NCBI GenBank assembly: GCA_002869365.1
Contig: PKTA01000079.1
Coordinates: 1 to 45,147, forward strand
Origin: Marinilabiliales bacterium
GTDB taxonomy: Bacteria; Bacteroidota; Bacteroidia; Bacteroidales; F082
DNA length: 45,147 bases
Direction: 5' to 3'
Position numbers and translations under genes: made by a program. The notes under the pieces are model-generated. The model saw only the letters and a list, made by a program, of their open reading frames with translations. It did no database searches and was not told where the DNA came from. Shown here one piece after another: positions 16,393-23,968 of this stretch (position 1 is its first letter; every line of letters starts with the position of its first letter).

Positions 16393-17046
16393 TTAATGAC
16401 CAAAGAGTTCACTTTCCAGGAGGCTTTCTGATAAGGCACCACAATGAACACTTACCAACGGAAAGTATTTCCTGGGAGAATTTGCATGTATTGCCCTGGC
16501 AATCAACTCCTTTCCTGTTCCACTTTCACCAGTGATAATGACTGATGAATTGGACTGAGCCACGCTTTCAACCTCCTTGAGTACTTTTTGTAAGGCTTCA
16601 CTTTCGCCTATTAAATCATCCACATCTTCCAGAGTTGATAACTTATTCTTCAAACCTTCATTTTCACTCTTGAGCATTATCTGGGCTGTTGCATTGCGTA
16701 TCAAATGTGATAGTTCGTCAGGATCAAAAGGTTTAGTGACATAATCATAAGCTCCGTTTTTAAGTGCCTGCACTGCAGTTTCCACAGAGGCAAAAGCAGT
16801 CATAATAATAAAAATGGGTTCTTTATTAAGTGTTTTTACACGTCGATGCATTTCCAGCCCATCCATACCCGGCATTTTGATATCTGCCAGAATAATATCA
16901 AAACCATTCTCCTCAAGCATAGATAAGGCTTTTTTTGCATTCTCTGCACATTCAACTATATAGCCATCATCTATAAACCAGTTATACAATGAATCTCTAA
17001 CGGATTCTTCATCATCTACAATAAGTATAGAAATTTTATCTGTCAT
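16393..17046 (-). CDS. Sigma-54-dependent response regulator, NtrC/AtoC/ZraR type (receiver and first half of AAA+ domain; in-frame TAA)
   Basis: The 217 residues before the stop make a complete receiver domain (acid pocket Asp11/Asp12, phosphoacceptor Asp55 in ILADIKMPGMDG, Thr/Ala and Lys switch residues in IIMTAFAS and YVTKPF) and the start of the AAA+ domain with Walker A (ITGESGTGKELIARAIH). Translation stops at ELFGH-TAA, just before KGAFTGA. The frame continues intact to 15706, so the original gene spans 15706-17046 and about 446 codons, normal for the family. The gene starts 12 bases after the histidine kinase and is its obvious partner. It probably drives a sigma-54 promoter, with a candidate in front of the operon at 23520-23536. 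Confidence 0.92.
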   Translation of the reverse strand: MTDKISILIVDDEESVRDSLYNWFIDDGYIVECAENAKKALSMLEENGFDIILADIKMPGMDGLEMHRRVKTLNKEPIFIIMTAFASVETAVQALKNGAYDYVTKPFDPDELSHLIRNATAQIMLKSENEGLKNKLSTLEDVDDLIGESEALQKVLKEVESVAQSNSSVIITGESGTGKELIARAIHANSPRKYFPLVSVHCGALSESLLESELFGH

Positions 17047-17057
17047 GATAGTGTGTT

Positions 17058-18731
17058 TTAATTATTGCTTAGCGGGAAAATAATAGAAATGGTTGTGCCT
17101 TTGCCAACTTCGGTGTCAACAATTACTTTTCCTTTATGGTTTTCAATAATACCGTGAACTATGGCAAGCCCAAGACCAATGCCGCTGGCATTTCGCTTGG
17201 TTGAGAAAAAAGGTTCAAAAATATGAGACTTGTCTTCTGGTGCTATTCCCGGGCCATCGTCAGAGATATCAAGTCGTATAGAATCCTTATCAGGATTCCA
17301 TGTTTTGATAACTATTTCGCCATGTTCCTGAATAGCCTCTGAAGCATTTACTAAAATAGCCACACATGCTTGTTTTATTTGATTTTGACTACAGAATATT
17401 TCGTCCGATTCGGCCTTAAAGTCAGTTAAAAAGTTGATGTCTGCAATTTTTATGGAATGAGTCATCAATGTAAAAGTAGCTTCAAGCAATGGATGTAAAT
17501 GTGCTATTTTAAAATCTTCCTGATCTTTTCTGGAAAAATCCAGTAAACCTTTTACAATATCACCACAACGTTTAGTCTCATTTTCCACCAGTTTAAGGTG
17601 TTTTAAAATTGACTCCTTCTTCTTGTGGCTGAAATCATCACTATTTAACTGCTTGTATATCAATTTTGTATAAACAAGTATGCCAGATAAAGGATTATTA
17701 ATTTCATGTGCAACTGATGAGGACAACTTACCAAGTGAGGCAATTCTTTCCACGTGAATAAGTTCATTTTGCGCCTCCGAAAGTTCTTCCGTTTTTCGTT
17801 GTACCTTATACTCCAATTGTTGCGACCAATTTTGTAATTCGGTAGCAGCCGACTCTATATTATCGAGCATATTATTAAATGCAAGGGAAACCTTGCTTAG
17901 GTCGTCGAGGAGATTGGGATTAATATCCAGCCGTATGCTGGTATCGCCCTTCGACACAGCCTCACTGGCTTGAATTATAGAATACAATGGATCTTTAATT
18001 TTCTTTCGAGTAAACAGAATTAAAAATGTCATTAATAGTCCTGTAATCACTGTAACGATAAGAATAAAATCGGTAGATGATTTATTTTCAAATGCATCAA
18101 TTTTATTCAATGGTAATTTAATAATTAATGATCCTAAAACAGCATCTTCTTTGTCGTGAGCATGGCAAGCGGCAGTATAGCATGACTTTTCATTTAAAAT
18201 AGGCTTTCTAATCAGAAGATACCGGCTGTTGGTTTCTGTTTGTGAAATTCCACAACCCGGCATCTCTCCAACTATGCGGTACGATTCTTCTCTGGACGGA
18301 AACATGGTTCCAAAATCAGCATGACAAGCACCACAATTGGGATTACCAGGTCCATCTTTATCGGTGGAAACAGAAGTAAAGGCCAGACTATCATTTTCAT
18401 AGTACATATTTACCTCATCAATTCCCGACATGGTACTGATAATATAAAGTGTTTGCTGCAACATGGCCTTGTCGTTTTCCAGCATAGAAAAATACAATGA
18501 GCCTTCAACAATTGAACTTACATTATCACCATTTTGCCTGATTGTTGTGTTAATAAATTCTTCGTATACAGAGCGAAAAACAATATTGAATAATATGTAT
18601 AAAACTAGTATGGAACCGCCAATTATTAATACTACCTGACCATAAATGGATGAACTTAATCTATTATAACTTTTAACTAAGTCATTGTTGAGTAAATTTT
18701 GATAGATCTTCTTTAAGTTTCCTGACATCAC
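17058..18731 (-). CDS. Sensor histidine kinase with c-type haem motifs in the periplasmic domain
   Basis: A 557-residue membrane kinase. Helix 1 is at about 32-52 and helix 2 at about 222-241; the domain between them is periplasmic and contains C133-x2-C136-H137 (GNPNCGACHADF) and C184-x4-C189-H190 (CYTAACH), a standard and a longer c-type haem attachment motif. A HAMP segment follows, then HisKA with the phosphoacceptor in SSVAHEINNPLSG, the N box LVNASEAIQ and G boxes DDGPGIAPED and GIGLGLAIVHGI. It should phosphorylate the adjacent response regulator (12-base gap). The haem motifs suggest redox or small-gas sensing. A further Cys160 is unpaired. No haem was shown here; that part rests on motifs only. 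Confidence 0.9.
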   Translation of the reverse strand: MMSGNLKKIYQNLLNNDLVKSYNRLSSSIYGQVVLIIGGSILVLYILFNIVFRSVYEEFINTTIRQNGDNVSSIVEGSLYFSMLENDKAMLQQTLYIISTMSGIDEVNMYYENDSLAFTSVSTDKDGPGNPNCGACHADFGTMFPSREESYRIVGEMPGCGISQTETNSRYLLIRKPILNEKSCYTAACHAHDKEDAVLGSLIIKLPLNKIDAFENKSSTDFILIVTVITGLLMTFLILFTRKKIKDPLYSIIQASEAVSKGDTSIRLDINPNLLDDLSKVSLAFNNMLDNIESAATELQNWSQQLEYKVQRKTEELSEAQNELIHVERIASLGKLSSSVAHEINNPLSGILVYTKLIYKQLNSDDFSHKKKESILKHLKLVENETKRCGDIVKGLLDFSRKDQEDFKIAHLHPLLEATFTLMTHSIKIADINFLTDFKAESDEIFCSQNQIKQACVAILVNASEAIQEHGEIVIKTWNPDKDSIRLDISDDGPGIAPEDKSHIFEPFFSTKRNASGIGLGLAIVHGIIENHKGKVIVDTEVGKGTTISIIFPLSNN

Positions 18732-18820
18732 AAATAGTTATTAAGCATCATCACTAATGTTTTTTGCAATCATGAATAGGTAATTCAAAAGACAACCTTT
18801 TCACAACAACAAGCGTACTT

Positions 18821-18910
18821 CTATTCTTCAGTCAAAAACTTTGTTTCAATAAGTTCTAAAAGTACAAAAAAAGATCCGATAAATAAAATGATTCCAATAT
18901 GTTTTAATTC
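18821..18910 (-). other. In-frame membrane-helix peptide after the stop of the second GcvH-like gene
   Basis: After the TAA at 18911-18913 the same frame continues for 29 codons to a TAG: ELKHIGIILFIGSFFVLLEL then IETKFLTEE. This is a strong candidate membrane helix with charged ends. No ATG, GTG or TTG lies before the helix, so as a separate gene it would need an ATT start. It may be a readthrough tail, a lost small subunit, or chance in AT-rich DNA. Confidence 0.3.
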
Positions 18911-19618
18911 TTAATTATTTAGAAAATTTTCTTGAAAATCATACCATATTTCAGCAGACATTTCCGACAGTGGATTATCGGCCAGTTCACCACCTTCCTG
19001 CAATATTACAGCGGCAGGTTCAAGGGCATTTTTATTCAATGATGTTGCCAGAAAATCTTTCAATCTCAGTAGTTCGTTTTTAAACCAAATTGCAACTTCA
19101 TTATCCTGAATAGATGAATTTGTTTCTTCTGCCCATTTTTCAGTTTTTATTTTATACATCCATCCCTTTCCATAAGGATCGTTACTTAAGGTTTCTTTAT
19201 CAAGCAAAGTGTTGACTCTTTCAATTTTACCTGTTAAAGGAGATTTTATTTTTAATACTCTTTCTGCACTTTCAATTTGTGCAAATTGTTCTCCTTTTAC
19301 AACACGATCACCTGACATTTTAAGTGTTTTGATATTTACCGGCCCCACGATATGCAGCAACAAATCATCCAGTCCCACATTGGCATATCCCCCGTATTCG
19401 GGTCTTGCCCAAGTATGATTAGGATTGTAAAAAATGCCCTGTTTAATTTTCAGGATATTTGCCGTTAGGGCCTGCAAAGTTGACATGGCAATTGCCCTTG
19501 CTTTTATTGGTTTGTTGAGAGCCCTCCAAAAGGGTATTAACAATACGAGAAAAGCTATGATAACAAGGTACTCTATACCTTTTGTATCGAAAATATTTAT
19601 GTAACTATATTCGTCCAT
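18911..19618 (-). CDS. Membrane-anchored GcvH-like (lipoyl-domain fold) protein without the lipoyl lysine
   Basis: A 235-residue protein: one membrane helix at about 15-31 followed by a basic stretch (RALNKPIKAR), which by the positive-inside rule puts the rest in the cytoplasm. Residues 62-158 match glycine-cleavage H protein: NPNHTWARPE, NVGLDDLLLHIVGPV, and IESAERVLKIKSPLTGKIERVN, then SNDPYGKGWMYKI. The lysine that carries lipoate in GcvH (ESVKA) is Glu119 here (ESAER), so it is unlikely to be lipoylated. The last 60 residues (IWFKNELLRLKDFL, LQEGGELADN, IWYDFQ) are shared with the C-terminus of the 21768-23459 protein, so the two are paralogues. It lies 22 bases after the NrfD-like gene. 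Confidence 0.82.
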   Translation of the reverse strand: MDEYSYINIFDTKGIEYLVIIAFLVLLIPFWRALNKPIKARAIAMSTLQALTANILKIKQGIFYNPNHTWARPEYGGYANVGLDDLLLHIVGPVNIKTLKMSGDRVVKGEQFAQIESAERVLKIKSPLTGKIERVNTLLDKETLSNDPYGKGWMYKIKTEKWAEETNSSIQDNEVAIWFKNELLRLKDFLATSLNKNALEPAAVILQEGGELADNPLSEMSAEIWYDFQENFLNN

Positions 19619-19640
19619 TGTTTTATTTTTTAATGTTAAA

Positions 19641-20867
19641 TTATTTTTTATTTACCCAAGATGGTGAATCACGCAATACAGGCAAACGGTTTACTATCCA
19701 TCTGAAAATCCATATTTCAATAAATAATACTGTGAGTGTAACAACAATTTCCATCCAAGATGGCACATAATGCACAGCCGCGTCCCATTTAAAGCCTATT
19801 ACTGTCACATTTAGCCTGTTTATAATAATACCAACCATAGTAATTAACGCAGCCAGTTTAATAAGGAAGATATTTTGTTTTCTATAACTATAGAAAAATA
19901 ATACCATTGGCAGGAGCACGAAGCCTATCATTTCAACCAAATACCATCTTCCCATAGGACTATCGAGATAAACCCATCTTTTTCCATGAACGAAAGTAAG
20001 TACCTGAAGGAATAAATAAACAAACATAGTAATGGTACAAATCTTTGATAGTCCATGTATAATACCATTATGGCTTTTATGATTCTTATCACTTATCTGC
20101 TTACCAAAGACTTTATGACTAATAGATCCTTCGAATATAACCATTGAGAGTCCGGCGAAGATGCTGGAAACAAAGAATAATATTGGAATAAATTCGGAAT
20201 ACCATAGAGGATGGATTTTTTCTTTTGCCATAAGATATAAGGCTCCAAGACCTGATTGATGAAGTGTGGAGAGTGTAATTCCAAAAATCACTGCTGCCAG
20301 TGTCATTCCGGAAAGTATTTTTCTGGCCCTCTTTAGGCCTACCCATTCCGCAATTGCGGGAGAAAATTCAATGAGCATAGCAATCATATACAAAAGGAAA
20401 TGCCAAGCTACCAGAAATAGTACAGAACTCACTCCAAAACTATTTCCTATGATAGGGTTTATCACATTCCAGGGACGCCCAAGGTCGAGCAATAAAGCTC
20501 CGGCATAAAACACATAAGCCAGAAAACCATTCAATACTGTTGCTCTAACTATTGAACGGTATTTCTTCATATGAAGAATATACACCATAAAGGTGATAAC
20601 ATAAGCTCCTCCGGCAAATGCAACACCTGTTACCACATCAAAGCCAATCCACAATCCCCATGGAACCTCCTGGCTTAGGTTAGTAACAGAGCCTATTCCC
20701 TTAATAAACCTAACAACTATAATCCCAATACCCAGCAAAATAATTGGTATTGAAATCATGTTAAATGGGGTAAAAAACTTTCCCTGTGGCTTTATATTCT
20801 CCTTTAAAAACTTCATGATGGGCATGCCGTCATTATCTTTTACCAGTACTGTATTTTGACTACTCAT
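19641..20867 (-). CDS. NrfD/HybB-type integral membrane subunit
   Basis: A 408-residue polytopic protein with about ten predicted helices, matching the HybB branch of the NrfD/PsrC family: GFDVVTGVAFAGGAYVITFMVYIL, LDLGRPWNVINP, SSVLFLVAWHFLLYMIAMLIEFSP, TLSTLHQSGLGALYLMA and the HGKRWVYLDSPMGRWYLVEMIGFVLLP segment. Such subunits exchange electrons between a quinone and a periplasmic iron-sulfur partner. The partner is surely the HybA-like protein, whose gene end overlaps this start by 8 bases. No catalytic subunit is encoded nearby. A second membrane anchor with a GcvH-like domain follows. Confidence 0.9.
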   Translation of the reverse strand: MSSQNTVLVKDNDGMPIMKFLKENIKPQGKFFTPFNMISIPIILLGIGIIVVRFIKGIGSVTNLSQEVPWGLWIGFDVVTGVAFAGGAYVITFMVYILHMKKYRSIVRATVLNGFLAYVFYAGALLLDLGRPWNVINPIIGNSFGVSSVLFLVAWHFLLYMIAMLIEFSPAIAEWVGLKRARKILSGMTLAAVIFGITLSTLHQSGLGALYLMAKEKIHPLWYSEFIPILFFVSSIFAGLSMVIFEGSISHKVFGKQISDKNHKSHNGIIHGLSKICTITMFVYLFLQVLTFVHGKRWVYLDSPMGRWYLVEMIGFVLLPMVLFFYSYRKQNIFLIKLAALITMVGIIINRLNVTVIGFKWDAAVHYVPSWMEIVVTLTVLFIEIWIFRWIVNRLPVLRDSPSWVNKK

Positions 20868-21729
20868 AATCTTCCTCCTCCGATTTATTATTTTTTAATG
20901 CTTTTTGTATTCCTAGCAAAGCAGCCGGCCACAATACAAAAATGGAAGGCACGCTATAAAGAAATCCACTTGTTAATTCAGGATATGAACTCTTTTGTAT
21001 GGAAGTATTAAATCCCAGTTCTTCAAAAGGAACGGGAGACAAGTACATAAATCCGGTTCCTCCGGCTTCATTTTCTCCATAAATATAATTATGATAATCA
21101 TCAGGATTTTCGCTGATACGTCTATGAGCTTCAGCAACAAGTTCACGTCGGCTACCAAAAGTAATTGCTTCGGCAGGACAGTTTTCAACACATGCCGGTA
21201 ATTTACCTTCTATAACCCTATCGTAACACATATTACATTTTACAATTTTCGGATTTGGACTATGATACTCAAACTTAGGAACTTCAAACGGACAGGAAAC
21301 CATACAATATCGGCATCCCATACATTTGTCACCATTCCAGGTAACAGGTCCTTCATATGTTTTTTTCATTGCATTTGTTAAACAGGCAGAAGAACAAGCA
21401 GGCTGATTGCAATGCATACACTGACTTTTAATATAAATTTCACCTTTAGAGGTTTCGTATGCATTAACAACCGTTCGTCGGTTTTCATTTGTCTTGCGTA
21501 ATTTACCTACTTCAGGCATGTCGCTCGGGTCAGGTTCAGGTAAACCATGCTCAGCAGCACATGCGAATTCACAACTCTGGCAACCCACACAGCGTGTAGC
21601 ATCGTAAAGGATACCAAAGAATTCTGTTTCATTCTCATTTTCTTGGCTGGACTGTAATTTTTCTCCGGTGGCTAAAGAAACACCTGTAACACCCAATACT
21701 GCAAGAAAATTTCTTCTATTTATTTTCAT
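20860..21729 (-). CDS. Tat-exported ferredoxin-like protein with four [4Fe-4S] clusters (HybA type)
   Basis: A 289-residue electron-transfer subunit. The N-terminus has a twin-arginine signal (RRNFLAVLG at 5-13), so it folds with its clusters before export to the periplasm. Sixteen cysteines form four cluster sites: 47, 50, 53, 57; 104, 107, 112, 116; 136, 139, 142, 146; and 165, 168, 180, 184. A C-terminal membrane helix (about 257-276), as in HybA, anchors it beside the NrfD/HybB subunit, whose start overlaps its end by 8 bases. In hydrogenases and related complexes this protein passes electrons between the catalytic subunit and the membrane subunit; here no catalytic gene is present. Confidence 0.92.
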   Translation of the reverse strand: MKINRRNFLAVLGVTGVSLATGEKLQSSQENENETEFFGILYDATRCVGCQSCEFACAAEHGLPEPDPSDMPEVGKLRKTNENRRTVVNAYETSKGEIYIKSQCMHCNQPACSSACLTNAMKKTYEGPVTWNGDKCMGCRYCMVSCPFEVPKFEYHSPNPKIVKCNMCYDRVIEGKLPACVENCPAEAITFGSRRELVAEAHRRISENPDDYHNYIYGENEAGGTGFMYLSPVPFEELGFNTSIQKSSYPELTSGFLYSVPSIFVLWPAALLGIQKALKNNKSEEEDYE

Positions 21730-21767
21730 ATTATAACTTTTTAGGAAAAGAATAAATAAGTATTAAC

Positions 21768-23459
21768 TTACATTTTATCAGGCTTATTAATAATTTCATT
21801 TTGAAATTCCTCCCAAACTTGCGGACCGAATTCTTCAAGTAAATTATCCTTAATTTCTCCACCATCCTGCATTACAACCTGCATGTTCAATGAAGATTCG
21901 GGTTTAATCCTGAGTGTGAGAAAATCTTTCAACCTGATAAATTCGTTTTGCAACCAGATTTGATAGGTCTCTCCCATAAAAAGGGATTTTATTTCTTTAA
22001 GCCAGTTATCCGATTTCACTTTGTATACCCAGCCTTCACCATAAGGTGAACTATTAATAATGGAAGACTTATTTTGAAGACATAAATTTTTTTCCATGAT
22101 TATTCCAGATACAGGGGATTTAATATCCAATTGCTTACCATGCTGTATAATGGAAAGAAAAGTATCGCCTTTTGTAATTTTTTCACCCGGATTTTTCATT
22201 TTAACTTTCGTGATGGAACCCGTTACATGTTGTAGAAAATCATCGATTCCTATCCTGACGGCTCCTTCCTTTTCCATAAATGCCCAGGTATGAGATTTAT
22301 CGAAAAACAAACCTGAAGGCGCTGTTATTGAATGCTCACCAAATACTGCACTATTTGGCAGACTTTCCCTAACTGCATCTTTTTTCTCACTCTTAAAGTA
22401 GAAAACCAAAAACAATATTAATACACCAAGAGCTATCAAACCGATAAATATTAATATCATACCAGCCTGACTTGTATTTGTTTGGGCTTCAATAATTGGT
22501 GTCTGAACCTCCGTTAAGTCTTCAATTTTTGATTTTCGTTCATTGAAAACCAATTCAGAATAACCAGAGGCAAAGAGAAATGGTTGTCCTTCTGTCAATA
22601 CCCATTCAAGGAAATCCACATTTTTTCCATCTCGTGGTTGAGTGCCGGATACAGCATAAATGTTTTCATATAAGTCTCTGGGATATTTACCTATCCAGAT
22701 ACCCCTCGACAAATCATCGTAACTGCTGTAAATATCTTCAAAATAGTCTACTTTATTATTGCCATTCTTATCAATTGGTACAATACTAATTCCATTAAGT
22801 AATTTCTGATTTTCGGCATCCATAACATCAATCAAACTACAGAAACCTATAGAGTAGGGATTACTTAAGATCTCTGAAATAAACTCTTCTTTTCCAGAAA
22901 CATTAATGTAGTGGATTTCTTGCTGATTTGTTTTCAGAAATTTTGACAGGCAAGCATCCACATTTTGATCCCCAAAACAATAGCACTCACTTGAATTTAA
23001 CTGTTCATCATCAAGTAAAATTCCCCATGACTGATTAGAAGAAACCCCGAAAACCTTAGCAAATTGGTCAGGAGTAATACCTTGTTGTTGAATTTTGTTG
23101 AGAAAGGGATTTTTGGAATTTATAACAGGTACTATAACGTTGCGTGCAACAGCCATTTTCCATACAGGTTTTTCCTTGACAAGGGGGAGAAAATCATTGG
23201 AGAAAAACCCCAAATAATCTGGTTTTTGCATCAACAAAGGAACTGCTTCCTTATCGATAACCTTTAATCCCATTTTTATTTCAGAATTTAAGTGTGTGTA
23301 TTCGCTCATCCAGGAGGTGGCAATTTCGGCCAGGTTGGGGCTGCACCATACATGAATCGAATCGCTTTTGGTTTTTAGGGTTTTTGCTGACACCAGAGTG
23401 TTTGTGAAAAAAACTAAGAAAAGTGTCGCTAAACTGATTAATGTAATTAACTTTTTCAT
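21768..23459 (-). CDS. Fusion of a PstS-like binding domain, a membrane helix and a GcvH-like domain
   Basis: First gene of the redox operon. With the start at ATG 23459 it has 563 residues: signal peptide MKKLITLISLATLFLVFFTN and on to about residue 25, a periplasmic domain resembling phosphate-binding proteins (ends AVSGTQPRDGKNVDFLEWVL, TEGQPFLFASGY), a membrane helix at about 332-355, a basic turn, then a cytoplasmic GcvH-like domain at about 388-479 (DKSHTWAFMEKEGAVRIGID, IKSPVSGIIMEKN, SSPYGEGWVYKV). The lipoyl-lysine position is Gly441, with a Lys one residue later. The tail (IWLQNEFIRLKDFL, MQDGGEIKDN, WEEFQ) is shared with the 18911-19618 protein. An ATG at 23495 would add 12 residues before the signal peptide. 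No ABC transporter genes accompany it, so phosphate uptake is unlikely. Confidence 0.82.
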   Translation of the reverse strand: MKKLITLISLATLFLVFFTNTLVSAKTLKTKSDSIHVWCSPNLAEIATSWMSEYTHLNSEIKMGLKVIDKEAVPLLMQKPDYLGFFSNDFLPLVKEKPVWKMAVARNVIVPVINSKNPFLNKIQQQGITPDQFAKVFGVSSNQSWGILLDDEQLNSSECYCFGDQNVDACLSKFLKTNQQEIHYINVSGKEEFISEILSNPYSIGFCSLIDVMDAENQKLLNGISIVPIDKNGNNKVDYFEDIYSSYDDLSRGIWIGKYPRDLYENIYAVSGTQPRDGKNVDFLEWVLTEGQPFLFASGYSELVFNERKSKIEDLTEVQTPIIEAQTNTSQAGMILIFIGLIALGVLILFLVFYFKSEKKDAVRESLPNSAVFGEHSITAPSGLFFDKSHTWAFMEKEGAVRIGIDDFLQHVTGSITKVKMKNPGEKITKGDTFLSIIQHGKQLDIKSPVSGIIMEKNLCLQNKSSIINSSPYGEGWVYKVKSDNWLKEIKSLFMGETYQIWLQNEFIRLKDFLTLRIKPESSLNMQVVMQDGGEIKDNLLEEFGPQVWEEFQNEIINKPDKM

Positions 23460-23519
23460 CTTTGCGATATTTAGTGGTTTGCTACGACGAAACATTTTCC
23501 CGTCGCTTAGCTAAGCAAA

Positions 23520-23536
23520 TTCAAACCGCATGCCAA
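23520..23536 (-). promoter_or_regulatory. Candidate sigma-54 promoter (-24/-12) of the redox operon
   Basis: The minus strand reads TTGGCATGCGGTTTGAA. Against the sigma-54 consensus TTGGCACGnnnnTTGCA it keeps the -24 GG and the right spacing, with T for C in the -24 box and A for C in the -12 GC. It lies 24 bases before the ATG at 23495 and 60 before that at 23459. The operon encodes an NtrC-type activator, which supports the call. Confidence 0.5.
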
Positions 23537-23681
23537 ACCCAAAAATAGAGACTTAACACATTGTATATAAGTATTTTATGAAATTTGAGTTAATAAATCA
23601 AAGAGAGTTTGTGTTGAATTTCCTTACACAAAATAATGGCAAATGAAGCATAAGTATTGTATTTCAGGCATTTAGGTGTAC

Positions 23682-23717
23682 TGTTGCATTTTACAACACA
23701 TGTTGTGTTTTTCAACA
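23682..23717. promoter_or_regulatory. Tandem TGTTG-N7-CAACA dyads, candidate enhancer sites for the NtrC-type regulator
   Basis: Two 17-base dyads, TGTTG-N7-CAACA at 23682-23698 and again at 23701-23717, are separated by 2 bases, so their centres are 19 bases apart. They lie about 146 bases upstream of the candidate -24/-12 element. Paired dyads of this size and distance are usual for NtrC-family enhancers. Binding by the operon's regulator is inference. The rest of 23537-23968 holds no gene that I can see. Confidence 0.6.
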
Positions 23718-23968
23718 GTTAGAATATTTTAGCGAAAGGTAAAAATTGTTAACTACTAATTATCAATCACTTAAAGCGTATTGAAGTTTTAAACTATTTT
23801 TAATTATACCTACATTAGCCCACCCAGCAATCAGGTTTATACTTTATGTATGATGTGCTGCTTTTTAGTATCCTCAACGCTATATTTACAGATTTCGAAA
23901 ATTTCTTGATTCCTTTTTGCAAAACTTTCTTATTCCTAATAATTATTTTAAGTCCTTAATAAATCAAT

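Noticed and set aside
993-16395. Reassignment of TAA to a sense codon in this genome
   Set aside because: nadE, trxB, purL, ftsI's own end and many other genes end at TAA in the right place, so the codon still stops translation.
19641-21729. NiFe hydrogenase operon
   Set aside because: Only the HybA and HybB type subunits are present; no large or small hydrogenase subunit or maturation gene was found.
18911-23459. Glycine cleavage H protein (gcvH)
   Set aside because: Both GcvH-like domains lack the lipoyl lysine, are membrane-anchored and carry an extra tail; no gcvT or gcvP is near.
21768-23459. PstS phosphate uptake protein
   Set aside because: No pstC, pstA, pstB or phoU is nearby and the protein is fused to a membrane helix and a GcvH-like domain.
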